Shown here one piece after another: positions 54,305-63,802 of a stretch of DNA of 64,000 bases (its first letter is position 1; each line of letters opens with the position of its first letter). Under the pieces are notes generated by a model. It made no database searches and was not told where the DNA came from. It saw only the letters and a program-made list of their open reading frames with translations. The stretch lies in assembly GCA_902794035.1 (NCBI GenBank), contig CADBFN010000003.1, forward strand, positions 62,452 through 126,451, read 5' to 3'. A program made the position numbers and the translations under genes. This DNA is from an uncultured bacterium (GTDB lineage Bacteria; Cyanobacteriota; Vampirovibrionia; Gastranaerophilales; Gastranaerophilaceae).

Positions 54305-57300
54305 ATGGAATGTCCTAAATGCGGAGCAGAAATTGATAAAAGCGCAATGGTTTGCCCTAATTGCAAAAAGGTGTTAAAAATCGTTTGCCCTGTCTGCAGA
54401 ACCGTTAACGAAAAAAATGTATGTAAGAAGTGTGGAGAAGTTCTGGTTGTTAAATGCTCAAACTGCGGCAAAATCAACATGATGAAAAACCAGAAGTGTA
54501 TTAAATGCGGACATTCAACCGAAATAAGTGCTATTCAGAGTGAATCAAACACTGATACTTTTGCTGTCGTAAAAATAGAATTTCCAAATATGGACATCAT
54601 TAAAACGGCACTTGGTTCAAATCAATTATTTACAAAATTTAAATCAAATATAGACAGAATAATCCTTAATTACGCATCAGGACAAAACATAAGACGACAA
54701 GTTGTAAATAACGGAATATATTTACTGCGTTTTAACAAAGCTTACACAATGTCTTCATCAGCCAATTCAGCCATTGAAGGCGTTATTTCGCTTGCTAATA
54801 CATTTACCAGATTAAACGTAAAACTGGTGAACAAAAAAAATATTACCCTGAAAGCAAACTTCACAATAATGAAACGTGATGCTGACAAAAATCCGTATGA
54901 TATTGAAACAGGATTTCAGGCAAATATGCTTAATCAAAGCAATGATAAAACCCAAAGAGCTTTGGAATCTTGTCAGGTAACAACAGATGACGATTTTGAA
55001 GAATTATACGGAAAAACATATAAACTTGAATCACTGGATTCTGCTTTAGTAAACGGCAAAATGAAAAGATTCTTTGAAATTAACATAAAGGAACATATTA
55101 ATATTGATGAATTTGTAAAAGAAGCAATGGCTGCAGAAGAAGAAGCCAATCCTGAAGTACCGAATTTTGTAAACGAAGGAATGCTTGCGCAGGATAAAAT
55201 TGTTGAAAGAACAATAGAAGAAGTCAATGAAATTGCGGGCGAGGAACTTTATGCCGTTGACCTTATAAATTTTGACGAGATTAATTGTGCATTTTATACT
55301 ACGGAAAATGTTAAAGTTCTGGATAATATTACGGAAGTATTGAGAGATGTTCCAAAAGGTATTCTGGGCATAAAAGGTTCAAATATGTACCAGCCATATA
55401 CAATTGGAGTATTGGCAACCGTTAGTCAGGCAGGAATATTTCAAAATGTAATACCAATTACATGCCATGATAATATGAAATATACACCTTACGCATTTTT
55501 CAGAGAATTGGTATCATCCGTATTTAATTTTACAATATCTCAAAAGTTATTTGATACGAATAATTTTTCTGCATTTTCGGCATTTGACAATAATGACCTG
55601 CTGAAAGATCTGATTAATCTTAAACAAAGGAGCATGGATAACCTTGAAGATACGAGAAGTGAGTATTTTGAAGTATTTTTATCTTTGTTGAAATCTATTC
55701 CTGAAACATTAATATATGTCGAAAACTTTGAAAAAATCGACTCCAGTTCTATGTATGTTTTAGGATTACTATTTGAGCACTTTGAAGAAATGAACATAAG
55801 CTTTATTTTATCTTATGATAAAGAGTTCTCATTACATAAATACCATCATTTCTTACTATCAAGACCATTTTATACAGAAATTACATTAACTCCGACAAAA
55901 TTTGAGGATATTGTTTCTGCGGATGAAAATTTCTATAAAAATATTAAAAATGACTTTTTCTTCAAAAGAATCAGCAAATATGCGGCAGGAAGCACACTAT
56001 TTCTTGATTATGCAATTCAATATCTTATTGAATCAGAGGTTTATGCGTTTACGAACGATTCTATAGAGCTGGTAAATGCAAAAACAACAATGATACCTTC
56101 AAACTTAAAACTATTGATGCAACGCAGATTAAATATTATGAAAGATGATGAAAATTCATTAAAATTACTGTCAATGTGTGCATTATTAGGGCCAAGAGTA
56201 GATTCAAAAACTGCGGCTTCACTAGGTATAGAAGACTGGAAAACTATTGCAGATAACCTTTCACAAAGGGGATTTTTATACTTCTATAATGACAATATTT
56301 ATTTTCCTAACTACAATATTCTAAAAGACAATATTCTTGAGATATATGATGACGATAAAATAAAAGAAATAGCACAAGAATTATGTAACATAGCCTTTAC
56401 TGAAGAAATGCCTGCCCCTGAAAAAGCGACTATATTTTCTGTACTGAATGAATCAGAAAAAGTTATTTCCGAATGGGAAAATCTGGCTAATCTTAATTTA
56501 TCAATGGGGGATTTTTCGTCATATCTGAACTGTTCAGGCAAGCTGATAGACGAACTGGATAAAAATAACAAAAATTTGTCAAAAGAAGAACTTGATACAT
56601 ACAAATCTACAATATACGAAAATATTTCTAATAACATGTTTGAATATGATCCGGAACAAACAAGAGAAATTGCGGATAAGACATTGGAAGATTTGCAAAA
56701 ATCTCAAGATTCAAACAATTTCACAGATTTATGTACAAAAATGATACAGGGTGCATTAAGCCACGGAGAATATGTTTATGCTTTAAGCCTTACGCACAAA
56801 ATTTTGGCTGCAATGAATGATTCCTCAATAGATCCTGCTGCTAAAAACTTTGACCTTAAATTCTTATTAATGTCACTTGTACATATAAAAATCTTATTTG
56901 GAATTGGAGCATTTAACGACTGTATTGATATTGGTTACAATATATTTAATGTACTTGAAGCCTCAAAATTAGGAAATATTGAATATAATTTGGTATCAGA
57001 AGATGACCTTAAATACTTAATTTCAGATGCGGTTGCATACGTTGCTCTATCAGATGTAATCACGATGCGTGAAGACGTAAACGAATTGCTTAATATTGTA
57101 AATAAACTTTATGACTTTATACCAAAAGAATATGCTATATTTGCCAAACTTCAAGATTTAATAAAGGGAAAAGAAGTATCAGTTACAGATGAAGATAAAA
57201 GTGAAAATGCAATAAGTATGATAATTTATCATATTATTAAGACTTTTACAGAACATAAAGACAACCCTACAGAAATGGCAAAAGAAATATATAAAGCAAA

Positions 57301-57856
57301 AATAATTGCCAAAGAGGCTTTTATATATCCTTTTGAATTATTTGCAGACCTTATCATCGGTTACTCATATTGCAATCTTAAATCATATTTTAAAGCATCA
57401 TCAATTTTGTATGAAGTCGTAAAATCATCTAAAGACAAAGGGCTGAATGCAATTACGTTTATCGCGTGGTATATTTTAAGCGTACTTAACATGCGACTCG
57501 GGCGATTTGATATTGCGTACGGAATGCTCAATAATTCATCTATTCAAATGGATAGAATGGGCGGAGTAAGCGACTATTTAATGCTGTTTATTAAATTTAA
57601 CATGTATCTTTTGATGAAATGCTTAAAAATAGAAGATAAAGCTGATATTTGCCTTGCTCAGGCACAATACATAGTAAAAAAATATAAAATTAACTTTAAT
57701 ACTGAAATTGATATTGATAAGTTTTTAACAGACAATAACATTGATATGTCAGGTTTACCTTTAAACGAAGAAAATACACAAACAGCAGATGCTAATTCAG
57801 ACAACCGGGACAACCGGGACAACCGGACAGAAGAAAATACTCAAGATAACCAATAA
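54305..57856 (+). CDS. Large zinc-ribbon protein with cyclase-like, degenerate ATPase and helical-repeat regions
   Basis: 1183 residues. The first 75 residues contain six C-x2-C pairs (CPKC, CPNC, CPVC, CKKC, CSNC, CIKC), that is, three zinc ribbons in tandem. About 90-210 and again 225-350 resemble a partner domain of adenylate-cyclase or STAND proteins, without clear catalytic residues. About 350-620 resembles a STAND/ORC-type ATPase: the Walker B-like L-I-Y-V-E-N-F-E is visible, but the place of Walker A (G-I-L-G-I-K-G-S-N-M) has no G-K-T/S, so it probably does not hydrolyse ATP. The rest to about 1140 is helical and TPR-like; the tail is Asn/Asp/Arg-rich with a triple N-R-D repeat. Such layouts belong to regulatory hubs; the role here is unknown. 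Followed 36 bases later by glgA. Confidence 0.55.
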   Translation: MECPKCGAEIDKSAMVCPNCKKVLKIVCPVCRTVNEKNVCKKCGEVLVVKCSNCGKINMMKNQKCIKCGHSTEISAIQSESNTDTFAVVKIEFPNMDIIKTALGSNQLFTKFKSNIDRIILNYASGQNIRRQVVNNGIYLLRFNKAYTMSSSANSAIEGVISLANTFTRLNVKLVNKKNITLKANFTIMKRDADKNPYDIETGFQANMLNQSNDKTQRALESCQVTTDDDFEELYGKTYKLESLDSALVNGKMKRFFEINIKEHINIDEFVKEAMAAEEEANPEVPNFVNEGMLAQDKIVERTIEEVNEIAGEELYAVDLINFDEINCAFYTTENVKVLDNITEVLRDVPKGILGIKGSNMYQPYTIGVLATVSQAGIFQNVIPITCHDNMKYTPYAFFRELVSSVFNFTISQKLFDTNNFSAFSAFDNNDLLKDLINLKQRSMDNLEDTRSEYFEVFLSLLKSIPETLIYVENFEKIDSSSMYVLGLLFEHFEEMNISFILSYDKEFSLHKYHHFLLSRPFYTEITLTPTKFEDIVSADENFYKNIKNDFFFKRISKYAAGSTLFLDYAIQYLIESEVYAFTNDSIELVNAKTTMIPSNLKLLMQRRLNIMKDDENSLKLLSMCALLGPRVDSKTAASLGIEDWKTIADNLSQRGFLYFYNDNIYFPNYNILKDNILEIYDDDKIKEIAQELCNIAFTEEMPAPEKATIFSVLNESEKVISEWENLANLNLSMGDFSSYLNCSGKLIDELDKNNKNLSKEELDTYKSTIYENISNNMFEYDPEQTREIADKTLEDLQKSQDSNNFTDLCTKMIQGALSHGEYVYALSLTHKILAAMNDSSIDPAAKNFDLKFLLMSLVHIKILFGIGAFNDCIDIGYNIFNVLEASKLGNIEYNLVSEDDLKYLISDAVAYVALSDVITMREDVNELLNIVNKLYDFIPKEYAIFAKLQDLIKGKEVSVTDEDKSENAISMIIYHIIKTFTEHKDNPTEMAKEIYKAKIIAKEAFIYPFELFADLIIGYSYCNLKSYFKASSILYEVVKSSKDKGLNAITFIAWYILSVLNMRLGRFDIAYGMLNNSSIQMDRMGGVSDYLMLFIKFNMYLLMKCLKIEDKADICLAQAQYIVKKYKINFNTEIDIDKFLTDNNIDMSGLPLNEENTQTADANSDNRDNRDNRTEENTQDNQ

Positions 57857-57892
57857 TAAATAATAAAGTGTTCAAAGGAAAGAGAGGGAAAA

Positions 57893-59341
57893 ATGAAAAT
57901 TTTATTTGCTGCAGCAGAAGTTGCTCCGTTTTCTAAAGCAGGAGGATTGGCTGATGTAGTCGGAAGCTTGCCTAAAGAACTTGAAAAGGATGCTGAAATT
58001 GCGATTTTTACCCCTTTGCACGGTCTTATAGATAAAGATAAATGGGGAATTAAAGAGTTAGAAAATTCTGAAATGTGGCTTACAATGGGTTCGCAACCGC
58101 AAAAGTTTAATCTTTATATAACAAAATTACCAAAAACGAATATTAACGTTTTTTTTGTAAAAAATGACTGGTATTTTACTCCTTTTAAAGAAGTTTACCC
58201 AAAATATCTTGATCCGAGATACGAACACGAAAGATACATTTCATTTTGTCTTGCAGTAATGGAATACGCCAAGCAATTAAATTTCAGAGCCGATGTAATA
58301 CACGCAAATGACTGGCACACAGCTATGCTGCCAATGTATCTTCACTCAAATTATAAATTTGATCCGTTCTGGGCAAATACAAAATGTGTATTTGAAATTC
58401 ACAATTTGGCATATCAGGGAGTATGGTTTGAAGATGTTATAGATTATGCAAACATGAGAAAAGATATTGTATATAATCAGTGGGGATGTGAACACTATGG
58501 AATGGTTAATTGGATGAAAGGAGCAATTAATTATTCTGAAAGAGTTGTTGCAGTATCTCCAACATATTCGAAAGAAATTTTAGGCGGAGAGTATGGCGAA
58601 GGTTTAGACTATACATTAAGAATGTCACAGGGCAAACTTAGAGGCATTTTAAACGGGATTGATTATAGTGCATTTAACCCAGAAACAGATAAAGCATTAG
58701 CTAAAAATTACAATGTGGAATCATTAGAAGAGAAGGCAGAAAATAAAAAAGCTGTTTGTGAATACTTCGGTTTAAAATATAATCCTGACAGACCGCTTGT
58801 TGCATTAATTTCAAGACTTGTCGGTCAAAAAGGTATAGATTTGATAAGAGATATGCAATATCAATTACAGAATCTTGATGCAGATTTTGTATTTTTAGGC
58901 AGTGGTGATAACGCATATGAAAATTTATTTATATGGTTATCAAATAACACTCCAAATATTCGTACATATGTAGGCTACGATGCGAAGCTTGCCAATCTGA
59001 TTTACGCAGGGAGCGATTTCTTTTTAATGCCTTCTAAATTTGAACCTTGCGGTTTAAGTCAATTGATTGCCATGCGTTACGGATCTCTTCCTATTGTAAG
59101 GGCAACAGGAGGTCTTGAAGATACAATAACAGGTTATCCGCTGGATAATTCAAACGGCTTCAAATTCTGGAATTACAACGGGTGGGATATGCTAAATGCG
59201 ATAAAATGTGCACTATGGGTATATCAGGACAAATATGTTTTAAATGCAATGAGAGAATCAGCAATGAAGGCAGATTTTTCGTGGAAACGAAGTGCAAAAC
59301 AATACCTGAACATGTACAGAGAAATTACAGGATTACAATAA
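57893..59341 (+). CDS. glgA: Glycogen synthase (ADP-glucose type)
   Basis: 482 residues, GT5 family, normal length. Adds glucose from ADP-glucose to growing alpha-1,4-glucan. The N-terminus has E-V-A-P-F-S-K-A-G-G-L-A-D-V-V-G-S-L-P-K, with the ADP-binding Lys (the usual K-x-G-G-L). H-A-N-D-W-H-T-A is near 138, and the donor-site S-K-F-E-P-C-G-L-S-Q-L with R-A-T-G-G-L is near 378. No glgB, glgC or glgP are in view. GAGAGGG precedes the ATG by 5 bases. The upstream zinc-ribbon gene is 36 bases away and could be in the same transcript. Shows glycogen storage in this organism. Confidence 0.97.
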   Translation: MKILFAAAEVAPFSKAGGLADVVGSLPKELEKDAEIAIFTPLHGLIDKDKWGIKELENSEMWLTMGSQPQKFNLYITKLPKTNINVFFVKNDWYFTPFKEVYPKYLDPRYEHERYISFCLAVMEYAKQLNFRADVIHANDWHTAMLPMYLHSNYKFDPFWANTKCVFEIHNLAYQGVWFEDVIDYANMRKDIVYNQWGCEHYGMVNWMKGAINYSERVVAVSPTYSKEILGGEYGEGLDYTLRMSQGKLRGILNGIDYSAFNPETDKALAKNYNVESLEEKAENKKAVCEYFGLKYNPDRPLVALISRLVGQKGIDLIRDMQYQLQNLDADFVFLGSGDNAYENLFIWLSNNTPNIRTYVGYDAKLANLIYAGSDFFLMPSKFEPCGLSQLIAMRYGSLPIVRATGGLEDTITGYPLDNSNGFKFWNYNGWDMLNAIKCALWVYQDKYVLNAMRESAMKADFSWKRSAKQYLNMYREITGLQ

Positions 59342-59353
59342 ATTTTATTCCAT

Positions 59354-59393
59354 ACAAAAAAGAACCCTACTCTGATGAGTAAGGTTCTTTTAT
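59354..59393. terminator. Bidirectional terminator between glgA and the PilZ-ended gene
   Basis: Long imperfect stem AAAAGAACC-TACTC/GAGTA-GGTTCTTTT with one bulge pair and a TGAT loop, flanked by A and T tracts. Confidence 0.8.
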
Positions 59394-59400
59394 TATGTTA

Positions 59401-60408
59401 TTACTTAAAAGATATATTTTGATTACTATCAAGTAACATATTTAAGTATAACAGTTGATTTGCGGTTGCCTGATCAAGATTTACGAATCTTGCTCCTGCC
59501 CTTGACTGAGTTGTTGTTACAACTTCGGCGTTTGCTCTTATATCAAGGTTACCATATTTTATGTGTATTGGAACGATATCTCCTGATTTCAATGTATTGT
59601 TGTGTTTCAGAGCGACCCCGCCTCTTGATACGTCTATCAGGCTATCGACATTATCGACTCTTTCCATTGATACAGGTAATGGTGTATTGTTCACGTTGTA
59701 ACGTACATATTGACGTTTATCTATCGTATCCAAATTATCTTCATCGATTCTTTGGTTATACATCAATCTTGCATCGTCTTCCGGAATCATCGTCGGACCT
59801 TCAGTCGGTGGATCCGTTGGTGGATCTGTCGGTGGATCTGTTGGTGGATCCGTTGGAGGGTCTGTTGGTGGGTCCGTTGGAGGATCTGTCGGCGGATCTG
59901 TTGGTGGATCTGTTGGAGGATCTGTCGGCGGATCTGTCGGTGGATCTGTTGGTGGATCTGTCGGAGGATCTGTCGGAGGATCTGTCGGTGGATCCGTTGG
60001 TGGATCTGTCGGTGGATCCGTTGGAGGATCAGTTGGTGGATCCGTTGGAGGCTCTGTTGGAGGTTCCGTTGGAGGCTCTGTTGGAGGTTCCGTTGGAGGC
60101 TCTGTTGGAGGTTCCGTTGGAGGCTCTGTTGGAGGTTCCGTTGGAGGCTCTGTTGGAGGCTCTGTGCTCTGTCGGTGGATCCGTTGGAGGCTCTGTTGGT
60201 GGATCCGTTGGAGGCTCTGTCGGTGGATCCGTTGGAGGCTCTGTCGGTGGATCCGTTGGTGGATCTGTCGGTGGATCCGTTGGAGGCTCTGTCGGTGGAT
60301 CCGTTGGAGGCTCTGTCGGTGGATCTGTTGGAGGCTCTGTCGGTGGATCCGTTGGAGGATCTGTTGGCGGATCTGTTGGTGGATCTGTTGGTGGATCTGT
60401 CGGAGCAT
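59401..60408 (-). CDS. C-terminal part of the TPS adhesin gene: (D/E)PPT linker and PilZ domain, out of frame with the start
   Basis: The real coding part is about 59401-60165, in the frame that follows a 7-base duplication at 60159-60172; the codons before it (Gln/Arg/His-rich) are not meaningful. It reads E-P-P-T and D-P-P-T repeats, then P-T-E-G-P-T-M-I-P-E, then a PilZ domain of about 100 residues: R-Q-Y-V-R (R-x3-R), D-V-S-R-G-G (D-x-S-x2-G), both cyclic-di-GMP contact motifs, and the closing strands R-A-N-A-E-V-V and G-A-R-F-V-N-L. There is no start codon or ribosome-binding site suited to a separate gene, and removing 7 bases joins it to the upstream reading frame exactly. So this is the end of the gene starting at 63802. 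See the second-look notes. Confidence 0.7.
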   Translation of the reverse strand: MLRQIHQQIHQQIRQQILQRIHRQSLQQIHRQSLQRIHRQSLQRIHRQIHQRIHRQSLQRIHRQSLQRIHQQSLQRIHRQSTEPPTEPPTEPPTEPPTEPPTEPPTEPPTEPPTEPPTEPPTDPPTDPPTDPPTDPPTDPPTDPPTDPPTDPPTDPPTDPPTDPPTDPPTDPPTDPPTDPPTDPPTDPPTDPPTDPPTDPPTEGPTMIPEDDARLMYNQRIDEDNLDTIDKRQYVRYNVNNTPLPVSMERVDNVDSLIDVSRGGVALKHNNTLKSGDIVPIHIKYGNLDIRANAEVVTTTQSRAGARFVNLDQATANQLLYLNMLLDSNQNISFK

Positions 60409-60415
60409 CTGTTAT
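59803..60415. repeat. 12-bp minisatellite coding for (D/E)PPT
   Basis: About 50 tandem units of 12 bases (GGTGGATCTGTT, GGAGGCTCTGTT and close variants), coding for Asp/Glu-Pro-Pro-Thr on the minus strand. Variants are arranged in blocks, a sign of recent unequal exchange and slippage. The only interruption is the 7-base duplication GCTCTGT-GCTCTGT at 60159-60172. Confidence 0.9.
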
Positions 60416-63400
60416 TTCTAACGGAGTAGCATCAACAGTATCATCATCGTCATCTACATGTGACGGAATGCCATCAAAGATACCATCTCCATCACCTTCA
60501 GGATAGTAATAATTTCTTTCAAGTTCATTACGACCCGTATCTGTAACATCATCAGGTCTTACCGCATGTCCTGTAGGAATTGGCGGTTCACCATCGCCAT
60601 TATAGATACCCTGAACTTTATTAGTAGAAGGATCTACAGTTTTAGAAAATCCGTCTTTGTTAAAGTGAGTTGCAGTACCGTTTGCATAAATATTATCAGC
60701 AGTAATATCTAATGTTCCATGATCAAGAACTGCGTTATCAACTCTTACACTCGAACCAGCCCAGGCTTCGTGACCGCCATCAACAAGTTCTTCTGTCGGA
60801 CGAATATTATGATTTATATCTAAAGCTTTTACAGTTGCATGATTTGGTAATGCTTCATCTCTGTAATCAGGTTTTGTATAACCGCCATCCTGCTGACCAT
60901 AATTTCTAGGTCCAAGATAATCATTAGGAATTACAGATTCATCAGTAATATGACCTAAGTTTTTAATTTCAAGAGTTTTACCTCTTGTAACTACAGTCAA
61001 ATCACCTTCGGCAGTAATATTATCAATAGTTGTATTACCTGCAAATTCAATATTTGCATCACCTTTTCTTGCAATTATTGTACAAGCTTTATTTGTAGTA
61101 ACTTCTTTACTTCTGCCATAGTTTGAATCATTGAAGCTGTTTTCTTTCAAATTGATATTATTTTCAGCAAGAACATCCATACTATATCCTTGTTGAGCAC
61201 CGGTTTGAATAAAGGTTACCGCTTTGTCCTTTGTACCAATATTGCCATTTGAAATTAAAGATATGCCTGTACCTTCAATATTAGTATCAGAATTATCAGT
61301 TCTTGCATTTACCATGTTATAACGTTTAGCACCTGTGTTGTTATAACCGTAATCATCATCAACTGTCAGGATAACTCTGCCATCAGCCTTAATTGTATCA
61401 ATATTCATATCAGAATCAATTGCAGCATAATTGATAACTAAATCTTCAGGTTTTGTAACTTTGTTAGTTTCAGCTTTTACTTTACCTTTAATATTAGCAT
61501 TTACAGATTTTGTAAAATCTCTTGAGCCCTCAGCTTTAGGACCAATGCCTGTGCAACCTGATCCAGTACAAGCAGCCTGCTGAACAGGTAAACCAATAGT
61601 ACCATCGGTAACTTTCATAGTTAAATCACCGCCGGCATTTAATAGAACTTTTTCAACTCCGTAGTTTAATATACTGCCGTTATCAACAGTAATTGCAATA
61701 TCATTTCCTGCGGTCACATAATTATTATTTGAGGTCTTATCACCAATAACAACATTACCGCCGCCTTTTTGGTTAATAGTTGTAAAACTTTTACTCTTTG
61801 TCAAACCTTGAATACGGGTTCCAGCAGTTGAATTATCATCTATACTTACATCGAATCCGTTTACCCTACCTGAAGATGCAATATATGTACCTTTTGCCCC
61901 GGTATTATTGAGCTCGACGTTTGTGAAACCTTGAGCATCAACGGTTCCGGTAATATTGATACCACCATTGCCTTCATTGGTAATATTAACATCGTGACGA
62001 ACTACTCCAGGTTCAAGAGGTTGATCATGATAATACCCATTATAATAATAAGGAGCAGGTGCATCATTGTTAATATTTTTTACCGTACCGCTAATGTTGA
62101 TACCTTTTGTTCCTGTTTGAGTATTTTTAATGTTTGTATTACCATAACTTGTTACATTTCCTGAAATATTTAAGCCTTCAGTACCGCTATTAGTCAAGTA
62201 AACATTTGAATCCCCAAATGTTTCCACTTTACCGCTTACATTCAAACCATCTTGACCGGCATTATTAATTGTTACATCCGTTTGATGCGCACTTTGAGGA
62301 TTATATAGTGATACAGGAGCTCCTGTATTATTTACAGTACCAGTAATGTTCAGACCTTTAACTCCACTTTCAGTATTAGTTATATTAACTGCGCCATTAC
62401 CATTAACTTTACCTGCAATATTTAAACCATTATTTCCTGTATTTGTCATTGTTAATGTACGAGGATTAGTTTTCATATTAATATTACCGGTTTCAGTAAC
62501 ATTCAAGCCGCCTGCGCCATCATTAGTAAACTTACCATCTCCGCCAACATTTACTGTACCTGAAATGTTCATACCATCAACACTTGTAGCAGTATTTACA
62601 AATTCAGCATTGCCTGTGGTATTAAATGTACCGGAAATATTCATTCCTGCGGTATTATTTTTAGCATAATATCCGGCAGGATAACCATTTTCAACATATG
62701 AATTACCATCATGATTAACTGTTCCGGTAATATTCATACCATTTTTGCCTTTATTTCGAACCGTTAAAGTCCCTTTTGTATCTAAATTACCTTTGATATT
62801 AAGAGCTGTTTCAGTATTACCCTGCATAGGAATATTGAATATATCAGTCTGTCCGTTATTTTTTACAGTACCTGTGATATCAAGGTTACCTTCATTGTTA
62901 TTGATTAATACTCTGCCATTTGCGTTTGATACAGTACCTGCGATTTTCAAGCCATTTGCGGCATCATCATAGTTTCTGATTTCTAATGAGCTGCCTGTTC
63001 CAACTGCAAAGTTTTTAACAGTACCTTCAATATTTACACCGTTTGCATTTGGTGAACCGGTACCGCTTCCTTCAGCAGAAATTATGATATGACCTGCAGC
63101 ATCACTTGCAAAAGCATTACCTGTATTAAGATTATCAGTATTTACTAAGTTGTTAAACAAAGCATTGGCAGCCTGTTCAGAATCAAATTTTTGCATTTGA
63201 TTTGCTTTAACACCGCCAACAACCAATGCATCTTTTCCAACATCAACAGATGCACCTTTTAACTCAATATCACCTGCGGTAACAACTTTACCATTAATTT
63301 TGATTGCTCCGCCGACATTCATATCTTCATCTCTGAAGCTTTCAAATCCGGCAGCAGTCTGGTTACGTTTCAACTGATTATAAGAAGCAGCATCAGGAGC

Positions 63401-63802
63401 ATAAACACCTAATGAACCAACGTTTAATACACCTGAAGCCCCAACGACCATACCATTTGGTGAAATGAATACGGCTCTGCCATTGTAAAAACCGTTGCCT
63501 CGAACAGAATTTACAAGACCATTAATATTAATTTGATTATCAACCAAGTTAACAAAAGTATTGATATCGGCAAAATTTAAATTCGCGATATCACCTTTAC
63601 TTAAATTGAAGTTTTGATACTGTCTGAAACCAATCCCATCACCCTTTGCAGTTGGGTCAATGTTAAACACTCCACTTGTTTGACTGAACCCTGAGATTTC
63701 GCTGGCTACTACACTCAGCGCCATCGTTTGTTGAAGCATAAATACACCTGTCATGAGAGATGCAATTATTCTTCTTTGAGTTTTCTTACTCTTTCTCATC
63801 AT
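60029..63802 (-). CDS. Two-partner-secretion (FHA-like) adhesin, main part, frameshifted in its repeat
   Basis: 1257 residues as it stands; without the 7-base duplication the same gene would run to 59401 and code for 1464. Signal peptide of the extended kind (about 1-34). The TPS domain (about 35-160) shows F-x-Q-Y-Q-N-F-N-L-S-K-G-D-I-A-N, I-N-T-F-V-N-L-V, I-N-G-L-V-N-S-V and I-S-P-N-G-M-V-V-G-A-S-G-V-L-N-V-G-S-L, the FHA/HpmA-type secretion signal read by a TpsB pore. The middle (about 260-660) repeats L-N-I-T/S-G-T/N-V-x-x-x-G-x-x-x-I-x-N, a beta-helix. The end is the (D/E)PPT linker, then 30 meaningless residues after the shift. No tpsB gene is in the window. GAAAGGA precedes the first ATG by about 7 bases; the second ATG next to it is equally possible. 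Confidence 0.8.
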   Translation of the reverse strand: MMRKSKKTQRRIIASLMTGVFMLQQTMALSVVASEISGFSQTSGVFNIDPTAKGDGIGFRQYQNFNLSKGDIANLNFADINTFVNLVDNQININGLVNSVRGNGFYNGRAVFISPNGMVVGASGVLNVGSLGVYAPDAASYNQLKRNQTAAGFESFRDEDMNVGGAIKINGKVVTAGDIELKGASVDVGKDALVVGGVKANQMQKFDSEQAANALFNNLVNTDNLNTGNAFASDAAGHIIISAEGSGTGSPNANGVNIEGTVKNFAVGTGSSLEIRNYDDAANGLKIAGTVSNANGRVLINNNEGNLDITGTVKNNGQTDIFNIPMQGNTETALNIKGNLDTKGTLTVRNKGKNGMNITGTVNHDGNSYVENGYPAGYYAKNNTAGMNISGTFNTTGNAEFVNTATSVDGMNISGTVNVGGDGKFTNDGAGGLNVTETGNINMKTNPRTLTMTNTGNNGLNIAGKVNGNGAVNITNTESGVKGLNITGTVNNTGAPVSLYNPQSAHQTDVTINNAGQDGLNVSGKVETFGDSNVYLTNSGTEGLNISGNVTSYGNTNIKNTQTGTKGINISGTVKNINNDAPAPYYYNGYYHDQPLEPGVVRHDVNITNEGNGGINITGTVDAQGFTNVELNNTGAKGTYIASSGRVNGFDVSIDDNSTAGTRIQGLTKSKSFTTINQKGGGNVVIGDKTSNNNYVTAGNDIAITVDNGSILNYGVEKVLLNAGGDLTMKVTDGTIGLPVQQAACTGSGCTGIGPKAEGSRDFTKSVNANIKGKVKAETNKVTKPEDLVINYAAIDSDMNIDTIKADGRVILTVDDDYGYNNTGAKRYNMVNARTDNSDTNIEGTGISLISNGNIGTKDKAVTFIQTGAQQGYSMDVLAENNINLKENSFNDSNYGRSKEVTTNKACTIIARKGDANIEFAGNTTIDNITAEGDLTVVTRGKTLEIKNLGHITDESVIPNDYLGPRNYGQQDGGYTKPDYRDEALPNHATVKALDINHNIRPTEELVDGGHEAWAGSSVRVDNAVLDHGTLDITADNIYANGTATHFNKDGFSKTVDPSTNKVQGIYNGDGEPPIPTGHAVRPDDVTDTGRNELERNYYYPEGDGDGIFDGIPSHVDDDDDTVDATPLEITDAPTDPPTDPPTDPPTDPPTDPPTEPPTDPPTEPPTDPPTEPPTDPPTDPPTDPPTEPPTDPPTEPPTDPPTEPPTDPPTEHRASNRASNGTSNRASNGTSNRASNGTSNRASNGTSNRASNGSTN

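Noticed and set aside
59803..60415. Possible CRISPR array
   Set aside because: The repeats are 12 bases with no spacers and encode a Pro-rich linker in frame; this is a coding minisatellite.
59460..60506. Long plus-strand open frames over the minisatellite
   Set aside because: They are by-products of the repeat having no stop codons on the opposite strand; composition (W/R/I/C or V/G/S only) is not protein-like.
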